The notes: a model not told the origin generated them from the letters alone. DNA of 64,000 bases from Cohnella endophytica (GCF_003628305.1 NZ_RBZM01000007.1:434001-498000); one strand, 5' to 3'. Positions 42,553-51,118 are shown, counted from the stretch's first letter. Translations and numbers: made by a program.

Positions 42553-43002
42553 TTAAGGCGCTATTTTTAACGCGATCGTTTTCATCGTATTCAAGCATTG
42601 CTCCAATGCCGCTAGATCTTCCTCGTCTAGCGATTCCAGCTTGGAGTGAATGTGCTTAAGGATCATTTGCCGCATTTCCCGGCAATGCCGGTCGCCTTCT
42701 TCCGTGATCTCGATTTCCACGAATCTGCGATCTTCGGCTGTAGGTCGTCTGCGCACCAAACCGTGCCGTACCAATTTATCGACGAGAGGCGTCATATTAG
42801 GACGCGACACGCGCATATGATTACACAACTCCGTTATCGTAGCTTTCCGTTTCTCGTAAAGTGCGCGAAGCAGATGGAAGTTGGTGGGAGATAGATTAAG
42901 AGCCATTTGATCCAACGGGAGATTACGAAGAAGCTTTTGGTTCAGCAACGGAACTAGGGTTACGAAGGATTCCGATATCGAATCGCTCAAGTCTGTTTTC
43001 AT
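42553..43002 (-). CDS. MarR-family transcriptional regulator
   Basis: The 149-residue protein has the MarR fold (TNFHLLRALYEKRKATITEL; SRPNMTPLVDKLVRHGLV; DRRFVEIEITEEG). ATG 43002 has AGGTGA upstream and is preferred over GTG 43011. It is divergent from the LTA synthase gene, and an inverted repeat overlies -10 boxes for both directions, so it probably controls itself and perhaps the synthase. Confidence 0.88.
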   Translation of the reverse strand: MKTDLSDSISESFVTLVPLLNQKLLRNLPLDQMALNLSPTNFHLLRALYEKRKATITELCNHMRVSRPNMTPLVDKLVRHGLVRRRPTAEDRRFVEIEITEEGDRHCREMRQMILKHIHSKLESLDEEDLAALEQCLNTMKTIALKIAP

Positions 43003-43064
43003 GCGAATCACCTACGATCGAAAGAATTGTTGCCAGTGTAGCCGAACAATTTCGCAAATAGCTA

Positions 43065-43099
43065 TTGACGCCTAACAGTTATGATTATATAACTATTAG
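43065..43099. promoter_or_regulatory. Divergent promoters with MarR-type inverted repeat
   Basis: Plus strand: TTGACG (43065-43070), 17 bases, TATAAC (43088-43093). On the minus strand a TATAAT lies in the same region (with weak TTTTCA upstream). The repeat CTAACAGTTAT - 6 bases - ATAACTATTAG (43072-43099; 10 of 11 paired) covers both -10 boxes. Confidence 0.7.
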
Positions 43100-43118
43100 G
43101 ACGGTTTGAAAAGGAACT

Positions 43119-43161
43119 CCTTCCGCGGCGAGAGACCCGCGGCGGGTTCTTGGCGTTTTTT
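43119..43161 (+). terminator. Possible hairpin upstream of LTA synthase
   Basis: A GC-rich imperfect hairpin (GCGAGAGACCC with GGGTTCTTGGC) followed by six T residues lies after the plus-strand promoter and before the LTA synthase start. It could terminate or attenuate that transcript. Confidence 0.4.
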
Positions 43162-43265
43162 ACGTAATCTTTAGCGATGAAGCTGTAACTCTTTGGTTAA
43201 AAAAGAGTAGAAATAGTAGAGTGCGATTTACAGACATAAGCTTTACGGGGGAAGGAAGTGACGTA

Positions 43266-45125
43266 ATGGGTTTTATGATTAAAATGGGTAATCGAAGATT
43301 TATCCTGTTTACATTGCTACTTTTGCTAAAATGTTGTTTGGCTTGGTTCGTCGTGTTCGAGGATGGGCCTTCATGGATGACGATGTTGACGGAGATTCCG
43401 TTCCTCTGGGTCGTGTTCTGCATGATCGAATGGTTCGCCAAGAAGAGGAAACTGCTATATTATACGATCGCGAACCTGTTGTTCACTTTGCTGTATTTTA
43501 CGGTCCTTATGTATTTTAAATATTACGGCATTATCGTCACCTACCACGCGATCAGCCAAGCGGACAAAGTCACGGAAGTCGGCAATAGCACTTATTCGCT
43601 CATGGATCCGTATTATTTGCTCGTTTTCATCGATATTATCGTCTTGCTTATGATTCCGGTATTTATGAGGAAAAACTCGAAAAAAATCCAAATGAACTTG
43701 AAGCCGATCAGCAGAACGGCGTTGTCGGTCGTGTTCGGGGTGTCGATCGCCTTGTGCTTCTTCAGCATCTGGCCGAACCGGGCGAGCATGAACGAGAACA
43801 AACAAGCGGAAGAAATGGGGATTATCAACTACGAGATTTACACGATCTTCGCGGATAGCACGGAAGACGAGGCTTGGACGGAGATGGAAGATATCGACCA
43901 GCCTACTATCGATAGCTTGAAGGGCGTTCAACCGGTCGCGAATCCACAATACTTCGGAGCGGACAAGGGCAAGAACGTCATCATTATCCAGATGGAATCG
44001 TTCCAGGATTTCCTGATCGGACTAAATGTGGGCGGGGTCGAGGTTACTCCGAACTTGAACAAACTGGCTGCCGATAACTTCCACTACCGCAACTTCTATA
44101 CGATGGTAGGTCAAGGGACGACGTCGGATGCCGAATTCGTGGTCAACACTTCGATGTACGTTCCGAAGCACGAGCCTGCTACGCAGAACTACGTGAAGAA
44201 GGCTCTTCCGAGCTTACCTAAGCTGCTCAGCAACGCGGGTTACAATACGGCGACGTTCCATACGAACGATGTTTCATTCTGGAACCGTACGGAGCTGTAT
44301 TCGGCGATCGGTTGGGATAAATACTATGATAAGAGTTTCTTCGGCGGTGAAGATCACGTGGCGTTCGGCGCTTCGGACGAAGTGTTGTTCGCGAAATCGA
44401 TCGACGAGCTGAAAAAAATGGACGAGAGCGATAAGCCGTTCTACGCGCAGTTAATTACGATGAGCTCGCATCACCCTTACAATATTCCGGAGGACAAAAT
44501 CCGGATCGATCTTCCTGACGAATTCGACAATACGCTTGTCGGACGCTATATCAAATCTCAGAATTATTCGGACTATGCGCTCGGCAAATTCATCGATGAT
44601 CTGAAATCGAGCGGACTGTGGGACGATAGCATCGTGCTGTTCTACGGCGACCACCAAGGCTTGCCGGTGTATTCCTTGGACAAAAAGGAAAAAGATTTGA
44701 TGCAAGAGCTGTTAGGTCATGAATACGCCTATCCGGATATGTTCAATATTCCGCTTATCTTGCACGCTCCCGGCGTGACTTATCCGTCCCGGATCGACAA
44801 GACGGGCGGACAGATCGATATTCTGCCGACGGTGGCGAACCTGATGGGCGTATCGGTCGCGAACCAGCTTCACTTCGGTCAAGACTTGCTTAACTCCGGC
44901 GATGACGTATTGCCGATGCGGCACTTCTTGCCTACAGGCTCCTTCATTACGGACTCCGACGTATTCGTTCCGGGTATATCCTACGACGACGGTACCAATT
45001 TCCCGTTGGAATACCCTCAGGATCCGAACGGCAAAGCAACGAAGCAACAGTACGAAAACGCGCTTGAGCTTCTTCACTTGTCTGACAGCTACGTTAACCA
45101 GCTTCCCGATAAGGAAGAGAAGTAA
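43266..45125 (+). CDS. Lipoteichoic acid synthase-family sulfatase
   Basis: The 619-residue protein has five membrane helices (to about 200) and an extracellular sulfatase-like domain: metal-ligand Glu in IIIQMESFQ, catalytic Thr in GQGTTSDAEF (T285/T286), then HTNDVSFWNR and YGDHQGLPVY. LtaS-type enzymes transfer glycerol-phosphate from phosphatidylglycerol onto a growing lipoteichoic acid chain. The ATG at 43266 has GGAAGTG upstream. Bacilli hold several paralogues (LtaS, YfnI, YqgS, YvgJ), and this cannot be assigned to one. A strong terminator follows. Confidence 0.92.
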   Translation: MGFMIKMGNRRFILFTLLLLLKCCLAWFVVFEDGPSWMTMLTEIPFLWVVFCMIEWFAKKRKLLYYTIANLLFTLLYFTVLMYFKYYGIIVTYHAISQADKVTEVGNSTYSLMDPYYLLVFIDIIVLLMIPVFMRKNSKKIQMNLKPISRTALSVVFGVSIALCFFSIWPNRASMNENKQAEEMGIINYEIYTIFADSTEDEAWTEMEDIDQPTIDSLKGVQPVANPQYFGADKGKNVIIIQMESFQDFLIGLNVGGVEVTPNLNKLAADNFHYRNFYTMVGQGTTSDAEFVVNTSMYVPKHEPATQNYVKKALPSLPKLLSNAGYNTATFHTNDVSFWNRTELYSAIGWDKYYDKSFFGGEDHVAFGASDEVLFAKSIDELKKMDESDKPFYAQLITMSSHHPYNIPEDKIRIDLPDEFDNTLVGRYIKSQNYSDYALGKFIDDLKSSGLWDDSIVLFYGDHQGLPVYSLDKKEKDLMQELLGHEYAYPDMFNIPLILHAPGVTYPSRIDKTGGQIDILPTVANLMGVSVANQLHFGQDLLNSGDDVLPMRHFLPTGSFITDSDVFVPGISYDDGTNFPLEYPQDPNGKATKQQYENALELLHLSDSYVNQLPDKEEK

Positions 45126-45139
45126 AGAAGACGTAAGTT

Positions 45140-45171
45140 AACCCCTTTAGCCGAGGCTAAAGGGGTTTTTT
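45140..45171 (+). terminator. Intrinsic terminator
   Basis: AACCCCTTTAGCC and GGCTAAAGGGGTT form a perfect 13-bp stem with a 2-base gap, then six T residues. Confidence 0.92.
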
Positions 45172-45232
45172 GTGGTTATAATCGGGCTTGTTGGACTGCA
45201 GGAGCGCTAATGCAAAAGCAGGGTCTTCTCGA

Positions 45233-46534
45233 TCATATGCCGAGTACGTTTCTTTTATAGTTATCCATAATCTCGGTCTCGATCTTCGTGCTTAACGAGG
45301 ACAGCTCGTTTATAAATTGTTCGTATTTTTCTTCGGAGAGCTGATACAACGGTTGGCCTGCGTCAAGTGAACGGATAAAGGCTATTCGGTGTGCCGTTAC
45401 GGGATGGGTCGCATCCAAACGAGAATCCGTTAATGTACGGAGCCGGTCGAGTCGTTCGATTTCTCTGTCGGGAATCGACTTGAATCTTCGGCGGAATTCT
45501 TGAAGCAAAGGGCCAAGAGTCTTGTTGTTGATGACCTTTAATACGGAAAATTCAAAAGTTTTGTTGCCTGAATATAGCTTCTTGAGCAGGGATAACTTAG
45601 CTTCAGAACCTGCCACTTCGGCTGCGCATGCATCTGCCATATATTCTGCCCGTTGCGAGTCGCGCCAGTTCAAATGGCAAATAGCAAACAATATAACGTA
45701 CATAAGCAGGGCGAGCGTCCCTAACAATAGATTAGCGAAGAACATGCCGATGGCGATCACGATGGAATGGTCCCGGGTATTGAAATATCTTTCGGGCTTA
45801 ATGAGCGCATGCCATGTCGCCAATGTATGTATCGCCGTACTTAGAAAGGAGTGACGGTTAATATCGCCGTTTATGCCATGGGCGATTTCATGGGAAACGA
45901 GAGCCACGGTCTCTTGTTTATCCAGAATCGACAATAGCGGTAAGCCTAGGGAAATGGCTTTGCGTTGCTTCAAACCGACTTCCGTATAGAAGGCATTATA
46001 ATCACTGTTTATTAAAATGTAGTCGATTTTATCCGAATGGAGTACGGAGGTGATTTCGTCGAAAATTTGATAGGTGACGGGATATTGTTCCCGCGAAAGC
46101 GGTTTTGAAGGAAGCTTGTTCATTCTGGGGCGAGTCACCCAAGCAAGCGTTAAAAAGAAAGCAGCGTAAATAAGCATGACCACGCTAGAAGGATGGCGGA
46201 TAATCAAGAAGCAACCGAATGCAAACAGCCCCAGACTTATGAGATGAACGATCGAGGCGGCGCAAATAGCCAAAATTCTCGAAATAGAGAATTTAGGAAT
46301 CTTAGTGCCGTTACGAATCATTGATTGAAGTAATCGATCCCCTGTCTTTCTTCCGGCGCTTATATAGATTTTCTCGAAGAGATTTTTCGGTTCACCCGTT
46401 TGATCGGGTTTCAGATTCCAATTACAAGAGCTGCACCATGTTACAAAACCTTGAATGACGGGGATGGATGCATTGCATTCAGGACAGGTCGTAAGATTTG
46501 GTTTCTCTGCGGGGGTGACATTAGGCAGCATCAT
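45233..46534 (-). CDS. M48-family membrane metalloprotease with zinc ribbon
   Basis: The 433-residue protein has an N-terminal zinc ribbon (C17-x2-C20 ... C34-x2-C37), two membrane segments (about 88-135), the protease domain with the zinc-binding HEIAH at 215-219 and more membrane helices (about 245-300) like HtpX/Ste24 proteins. Family members cleave membrane or misfolded proteins. The Zn ribbon in front is an uncommon addition. The start is the ATG at 46534, because the upstream extension is poorly conserved in composition and lacks a clear binding site; 46606 is an alternative. Confidence 0.82.
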   Translation of the reverse strand: MMLPNVTPAEKPNLTTCPECNASIPVIQGFVTWCSSCNWNLKPDQTGEPKNLFEKIYISAGRKTGDRLLQSMIRNGTKIPKFSISRILAICAASIVHLISLGLFAFGCFLIIRHPSSVVMLIYAAFFLTLAWVTRPRMNKLPSKPLSREQYPVTYQIFDEITSVLHSDKIDYILINSDYNAFYTEVGLKQRKAISLGLPLLSILDKQETVALVSHEIAHGINGDINRHSFLSTAIHTLATWHALIKPERYFNTRDHSIVIAIGMFFANLLLGTLALLMYVILFAICHLNWRDSQRAEYMADACAAEVAGSEAKLSLLKKLYSGNKTFEFSVLKVINNKTLGPLLQEFRRRFKSIPDREIERLDRLRTLTDSRLDATHPVTAHRIAFIRSLDAGQPLYQLSEEKYEQFINELSSLSTKIETEIMDNYKRNVLGI

Positions 46535-46708
46535 ACATCCATCCAATCTTTTATAAAAGTTATAAGCCGTACAAAAATATTTTATAGAACCTATTGTGGT
46601 TTGCATAGCAAATTATCCCATTTACCTAGGCTGTGCATGAGCAGCATTGACGAAGGAGTGGTATAATGCCTACATCGATAAAAATCAGAAACAGGTGCAT
46701 GCGAAGCA

Positions 46709-47365
46709 ATGAGCCTATCGGACATTCTGTCGAATCTGACGGAGGAAAATTTGACTAAGGCGTTGGAGCATTATCGGACATTCGGCCCGTTTCCGGGCAT
46801 TGCGCTTACTTTCATGAAATCGTTCGTGCCGCCGTTGCCGACGATTCTGATCGTGGGGGTCAACGCGGCGGTTTACGGCTTGTGGCTAGGCTTTCTGTAT
46901 TCATGGCTGGGTATCGTCAGTGGTTGTATGGCGACGTTTCTCATCGTGCGCAGGATTGCGGGTCATTCCTATTTCGTGCGCTGGGCACAGAAACCAAAGG
47001 TGCAGAAGAGCTTGTTGTGGGTTCGTCGCAATGCGTTCAGTTACGTTTTCTTGCTTAGCCTGTTTCCGGTCGGCCCGTTCGTCGTCATCAATATCGCCGC
47101 GGCCGTCGCCAGAATGCGCTTGAGATCGTTCTTCATCGCCATCGTGTTCGGCAAAGCGATCATGGTCATGTCCGTCTCAATTATCGGCCACGATTTCGCC
47201 CGGTTCCTCGAACGTCCGGCGGAATTGATCTACGTCGTGTTGTTCGTAGCCGTCTCGCTATGGATCAGCAAAAAAATCGAATCGAAGTTTACCGCGGTCG
47301 GGGAACGGGATCGGGACCGGGAAGTCAACCCGCCTCAATCGTTGGAAGGTACGCCTAATAAATAA
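46709..47365 (+). CDS. TVP38/TMEM64-family membrane protein
   Basis: The 218-residue protein has about five membrane helices and the VTT/SNARE-associated motif region (FPVGPFVVINIAAAVARM), with FMKSFVPPLPTILIVGVNAA near the N-terminus. The family, which includes DedA relatives, is linked to lipid or undecaprenyl-phosphate handling at the membrane; this member's substrate is unknown. The ribosome binding site is weak (AGGTG). Confidence 0.82.
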   Translation: MSLSDILSNLTEENLTKALEHYRTFGPFPGIALTFMKSFVPPLPTILIVGVNAAVYGLWLGFLYSWLGIVSGCMATFLIVRRIAGHSYFVRWAQKPKVQKSLLWVRRNAFSYVFLLSLFPVGPFVVINIAAAVARMRLRSFFIAIVFGKAIMVMSVSIIGHDFARFLERPAELIYVVLFVAVSLWISKKIESKFTAVGERDRDREVNPPQSLEGTPNK

Positions 47366-47387
47366 CGAAAATAAGGATGGTCTATCT

Positions 47388-47843
47388 ATGTTGAGTTTCA
47401 ATGAAAAGCTTGCGGTCATGGAGTCGTTCCCCCAATTGGAACGCAGGGACGTGTCCATGGGACGCGTGAATTTCCACTACGAGCGAAGCGTCATCGAGAA
47501 AAAGAACGTCGGATTTCATTTTCATCCGAATGGGAACGGGTTTATTTTCGCCGGGGAGATCGACGGGGTAGATACGGACGAGAAGGGCTTCGTCAACATC
47601 CGCGATTATAGCGAGGAAGAACTGCGTTCGCTCGTCCAGCAGGCGATCGATTCTCTGACCGGCGATTCGTCTTGGGAAGAGGGCCAAGAGGAGAAGTGGT
47701 TCGATTCGGACCGCAACGAGCTGCAACTGAAATTCGAGGACGACATGTGGTACTTGTTCTCCGGGCTCAATCTGGAGATGGCTTTCGAGACGTATGAAGA
47801 AGCTCGGGAGTATTTGAGGGAAGAGGGCTTTAATCGGTTGTAG
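47388..47843 (+). CDS. Hypothetical acidic protein
   Basis: The 151-residue soluble acidic protein (FNEKLAVMESFPQLERRDV start; HFHPNGNGFIFAGEIDGV) has no recognised motif. It follows the TVP38 gene by 22 bases with AAGGATGG before the ATG and may be co-transcribed. The composition suggests a real gene, probably lineage-specific. Confidence 0.7.
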   Translation: MLSFNEKLAVMESFPQLERRDVSMGRVNFHYERSVIEKKNVGFHFHPNGNGFIFAGEIDGVDTDEKGFVNIRDYSEEELRSLVQQAIDSLTGDSSWEEGQEEKWFDSDRNELQLKFEDDMWYLFSGLNLEMAFETYEEAREYLREEGFNRL

Positions 47844-47852
47844 AAAATTCGG

Positions 47853-47950
47853 CGGTCGGCATGGTTTGGCGGATGAGAAGGCAGGGAGCGTGTTAACGTA
47901 ACTCCTTCCGACAATTCGACCGTTTAACCGTGACCGACCGCTTTTTTTTC
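47853..47950 (+). terminator. Long structured terminator
   Basis: GCGGTCGG (47853-47860) pairs with CCGACCGC (47935-47942) and GGTT (47864-47867) with AACC (47927-47930), followed by eight T residues. A second stem inside (GGGAG/CTCCT with GTTAAC) makes a branched structure of about 90 bases. It may be an elaborate terminator or small RNA. Confidence 0.55.
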
Positions 47951-48641
47951 ATCTCCTCATCAACAACGAGATCAACAACAAGATTCCAAACGGGATGAAC
48001 GTAATGATGGCGAGGGGATAAAGAGTTTCTATCTGCTTTTTCCTAAAGTAGGCATGGATGAGATGGAAAAGTAAACCCCCGATTGCGCAAACGGCTATGC
48101 TCCAAACTTGAAGGTCGATTAGTGTACTTAGAAAAATAGGGAAAACGGCGATTTTCCAAGAGCGGAGACCGACTAGCAAGCTAATGAATATCGGAAAGGC
48201 AGCCCCGAAGCCAACGTAGAGACAAACCTCGAATATTCGAAAGCGCGCCTTTCCAAGGAATCTAGCCAGGTAGTCAATGACTACAGAGCTTACAATGCCG
48301 TACGTATACGCGCTAAACGAGGAATAAACGGCCGCGAGTATCGTAAATAGGAAGGTGGCTTGGACTGCGAACAAGCCAGAGATAAGAAAAGTTAGTAACG
48401 CGATAGCTACATAGGTTCCGCCTGCGGCCGCGAGCTTGAGTTGGATGTAGCGCGCTTTTTTGCCGGCTAACGCTATAGGCACTTGGATCCCTTTGCTTTC
48501 CCCCAGGGAATTGTCGTGATCCACTCCACAGCTCCAGCAATATTCCGGATACTCCATATGGTAGCATTGCTCGCACAGTTGCTTGTTGCAGGATGAACAT
48601 ACTTTAATGGACTTTGAATTCTCGTGAAAGTAACAATTCAT
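47949..48641 (-). CDS. B-box-like zinc-finger membrane protein
   Basis: The 230-residue protein has an N-terminal Cys/His cluster (C3, H6, C15, C18, C23, C26 and later CWSC) as in B-box zinc fingers, then about five or six membrane helices (75-228). Proteins of this kind occur in many Bacillota as small membrane proteins of unknown role. The start ATG has AAGGTGA upstream. Confidence 0.78.
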   Translation of the reverse strand: MNCYFHENSKSIKVCSSCNKQLCEQCYHMEYPEYCWSCGVDHDNSLGESKGIQVPIALAGKKARYIQLKLAAAGGTYVAIALLTFLISGLFAVQATFLFTILAAVYSSFSAYTYGIVSSVVIDYLARFLGKARFRIFEVCLYVGFGAAFPIFISLLVGLRSWKIAVFPIFLSTLIDLQVWSIAVCAIGGLLFHLIHAYFRKKQIETLYPLAIITFIPFGILLLISLLMRR

Positions 48642-48754
48642 GGGATCACCTTCAATAGGCTATCGATAATCGGTCACACTAACTCATTCTGCAAAATTCA
48701 CCAATTTCCTTTTATTCCCTTGTTGTAGTAGGGGAGTGGATGGGTGGGGGATCC

Positions 48755-48940
48755 AACCTGCATTTTGTGCAGGTGAAAACGATGATTCGAGCGTGAAGGG
48801 TCTTCAACTTGTATTTTGTGCAGTTGAAAATGCTGGTTTGGCGTGTAACGGGCGATTTCAGGTATTTCTACTGTATTTTTTGCAGGATGTTACGCCGTTT
48901 TCGGAGAAAATCCGGATTCGACATATACAAAATGCAGTTA
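48755..48940. repeat. Four-unit dispersed repeat element, copy B
   Basis: Units at 48755-48776 (CAACCTGCATTTTGTGCAGG), 48806-48827 (CAACTTGTATTTTGTGCAGT), about 48868-48890 (TACTGTATTTTTTGCAGGAT) and, inverted, 48923-48940 (ATATACAAAATGCAGTTA). The first two are nearly self-complementary. Spacing is 51, 62 and about 55, as in copy A at 13056-13242. Confidence 0.78.
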
Positions 48941-48957
48941 CTATGACGCCGAACCTC

Positions 48958-49070
48958 ACCAACCGTGCACTGAACCAACTATCTATAGCTACCCAACCCC
49001 CGAGACCCACCAACCGTGCACTGAACCAACTTTCTATAGCTACCCTACCACCGAGACCCACCAACCGTAC
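48958..49070. repeat. 51-bp tandem repeat, about 2.2 copies
   Basis: AACCGTGCAC starts at 48961 and 49012 and a partial AACCGTAC at 49063, a period of exactly 51. The first two units are nearly identical; the third breaks off and diverges. It follows repeat copy B directly. Confidence 0.8.
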
Positions 49071-49139
49071 GACAACTATTCTTTCTATTGAGCCGGGCGA
49101 ACCTGTGCGATCGACCAATAATCCCTCTCAAGATTCATC

Positions 49140-49256
49140 TTGTCAACGCTTACAATTCATATTATAATGATCTCAAAAGTTTAATCGCTTTAACTTTTTG
49201 GAGTGCAACGGCTAGATTATTATTTTTTTTAACTTAAAAGTTAAAGCGGTTAAACT
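49140..49256 (+). promoter_or_regulatory. Sugar-operon promoter with two LacI-type operators
   Basis: TTGTCA (49140-49145), 17 bases, TATAAT (49163-49168). AGTTTAATCGCTTTAACT (49178-49195) lies at the transcription start, and its reverse complement with one change (AGTTAAAGCGGTTAAACT, 49239-49256) follows 61 bases later. Two sites could loop DNA. The LacI gene at 52580 is the probable partner. Confidence 0.85.
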
Positions 49257-49313
49257 TTACGTACTTCCCGAAAAATTATCGAGCAGTTGCCGAAAGATGG
49301 AGTCGACAAGGTT

Positions 49314-50240
49314 ATGAGCAGGCTATCGAAGGGGGATTCAGGATTGAAGTCGACGAGGGAAAGCCGGCGCGAAGGCAGATGGTTTTACTTTTTTATCTCG
49401 CCGTGGCTTATTGGTTTTATTGCATTTGCTCTCATTCCGGTACTCGCATCCCTTTATTACAGCTTTACGGAGTACGACATCATCCATACTCCGGAATTCA
49501 TCGGATTCGGCAATTACAATGAGTTGTTCCATGACGATTTGTTCTGGAATTCCATCAAGGTCACGTTGAAGTACACGTTCATTAGCGTACCTCTCACGTT
49601 AATCCTGAGCTTATTTTTCGCAATCCTGATCAATCAGAAAATCCCTTTCCGCGGCTTTCTTCGCACGGCGATGTATTTTCCGAGCATGATCTCGGGCGTA
49701 GCCATGGCGTTACTGTGGTTCTGGGTGTTCAATCCGCAAGCGGGGCTGTTCAATTATTTCCTGTCTTGGTTCGGGATCGACACGATCAACTGGTTCCTCG
49801 ACGAGAAATACGCGATGTGGGCGCTGATCATCATGTCGTTCTGGGGCATGGGCGGAGGAATGCTGATTTTCCTCGCAGGATTGCAAGGGGTTCCGCAGTC
49901 GCTGCTCGAAGCCGCAAAGCTGGACGGCGCGGGCCGTCTCCGGACGTTCTGGAACGTCACGCTCCCGCTCATCTCGCCCGTGTTTCTTTTCCAACTAATC
50001 ATCGGACTGATCGACTCATTCCAGGTGTTCACCCAAGCCTACACGATTACGCAGGGCGGACCGAACTATTCGACCTGGTTCTACGTGTTCAACATCTACA
50101 TTAATGCGTTCAAGAACTTCCGGTACGGCTATGCCTCCGCGATGTCTTGGATTCTGCTGCTGGCCGTTATGGCCATAACCTTCGTCATCATGAAAATGTC
50201 TAACCGCTACGTTTACTACGAAGGGGGGCGCGAGAGATGA
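49314..50240 (+). CDS. Carbohydrate ABC transporter permease (MalF-like)
   Basis: The 308-residue protein has six membrane helices and the EAA loop EAAKLDGAGRLRTFWNVTLP that contacts the ATPase. Such sugar importers (CUT1) take up oligosaccharides. The start is set at ATG 49314 (GGAG upstream); TTG 49287 is possible. No ATPase gene is present in the operon, so a shared MsmX-type ATPase encoded elsewhere is expected. Confidence 0.92.
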   Translation: MSRLSKGDSGLKSTRESRREGRWFYFFISPWLIGFIAFALIPVLASLYYSFTEYDIIHTPEFIGFGNYNELFHDDLFWNSIKVTLKYTFISVPLTLILSLFFAILINQKIPFRGFLRTAMYFPSMISGVAMALLWFWVFNPQAGLFNYFLSWFGIDTINWFLDEKYAMWALIIMSFWGMGGGMLIFLAGLQGVPQSLLEAAKLDGAGRLRTFWNVTLPLISPVFLFQLIIGLIDSFQVFTQAYTITQGGPNYSTWFYVFNIYINAFKNFRYGYASAMSWILLLAVMAITFVIMKMSNRYVYYEGGRER

Positions 50241-51118
50241 GCGAGCTTATGATCGGCCAACGTCAAACTCCCAAGAGGAAGAAAATCAAGTTGGATATTC
50301 CGAGGATCGTCGGGTTCATTATTCTTATCGCGGTAACGATCGCCATGATCATGCCCCTCTGGTTCATGTTATCGACTTCGCTCAAGACGACGAAGGAAAT
50401 GCTCGCTTATCCGCCGTCGTTCATTCCGGAGCATTTTGCTTGGGGGAACTTCAAGGAGCTGTTCGTCAATTCGGAGATCAAATTCGGCCAGCAATATAAG
50501 AACAGCGTCATCGTCGCCGTCTTGACCGTAATCGGCACGGTGTTCTCGTCCTCGTTCGTGGCATTCGGATTCGCGCGTTACCGGGCTAAGCTGGCTCCGT
50601 TTCTGTTCATGCTCTTGCTTAGCACCTTGATGCTGCCCTATCCGGCGATTATGATTCCGCAATTCCTGTTGTTCACGAAGCTCGGGCTTCACGACTCGTT
50701 GCTTCCGCTCGTTCTTCCCGCTTTCTTCGCTTCGGCTTATATGGTGTTCCTGCTGAAGCAGTTTTTCTCTTCTCTTCCGAACGAGCTGTACGATGCGGGA
50801 AGGATCGACGGTTGCCGGGAATTCCGGCTGTACTGGAATTTGACCCTTCCGTTATCCGGGCCGGTTATCGCGACGGTGGCGATCTTCTCTTTCATCTGGA
50901 GCTGGAACGATCTGCTCGCCCCGGTGCTTTACTTGGATTCGCAAGAGAACTTCACGCTTCCAATCGGGATGGCGGCGATGCTCAGCTCGAAGTTCCGGAT
51001 CGCGCCTTGGAATCTCATGATGGCGGCTTCCTTGCTGTCGGTGTTGCCTGTCGTCGCGTTGTTCGCGCTGGCCCAGAGGCGTTTCGTCCAAGGTATCGTT
51101 CTTACGGGCATCAAGTAA
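50237..51118 (+). CDS. Carbohydrate ABC transporter permease (MalG-like)
   Basis: The 293-residue protein has six membrane helices and the EAA-type loop DAGRIDGCREFRLYWNLTLP. It is the second permease of the sugar importer, with its start overlapping the previous stop (ATGA), so both subunits are made in equal amount. GAGAG serves as the binding site. Confidence 0.92.
   Translation: MSELMIGQRQTPKRKKIKLDIPRIVGFIILIAVTIAMIMPLWFMLSTSLKTTKEMLAYPPSFIPEHFAWGNFKELFVNSEIKFGQQYKNSVIVAVLTVIGTVFSSSFVAFGFARYRAKLAPFLFMLLLSTLMLPYPAIMIPQFLLFTKLGLHDSLLPLVLPAFFASAYMVFLLKQFFSSLPNELYDAGRIDGCREFRLYWNLTLPLSGPVIATVAIFSFIWSWNDLLAPVLYLDSQENFTLPIGMAAMLSSKFRIAPWNLMMAASLLSVLPVVALFALAQRRFVQGIVLTGIK

Larger units (their letters stand above)
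48642..49313. other. Gene-free stretch with repeats and operon promoter
   Basis: No credible gene in 670 bases. It holds repeat copy B (48755-48940), a 51-bp tandem repeat (48958-49070) and the promoter/operators of the sugar operon (49140-49256). Frames left open across the tandem repeat exist on both strands because 51 is a multiple of three; none has a ribosome binding site. Confidence 0.8.

Noticed and set aside
48736-49167. Open frame across the repeats with a 17-residue protein repeat (PTNRALNQLSIAT)
   Set aside because: No ribosome binding site; the frame stays open because the tandem unit is 51 bases, and the opposite strand is open too. It starts inside repeat copy B.
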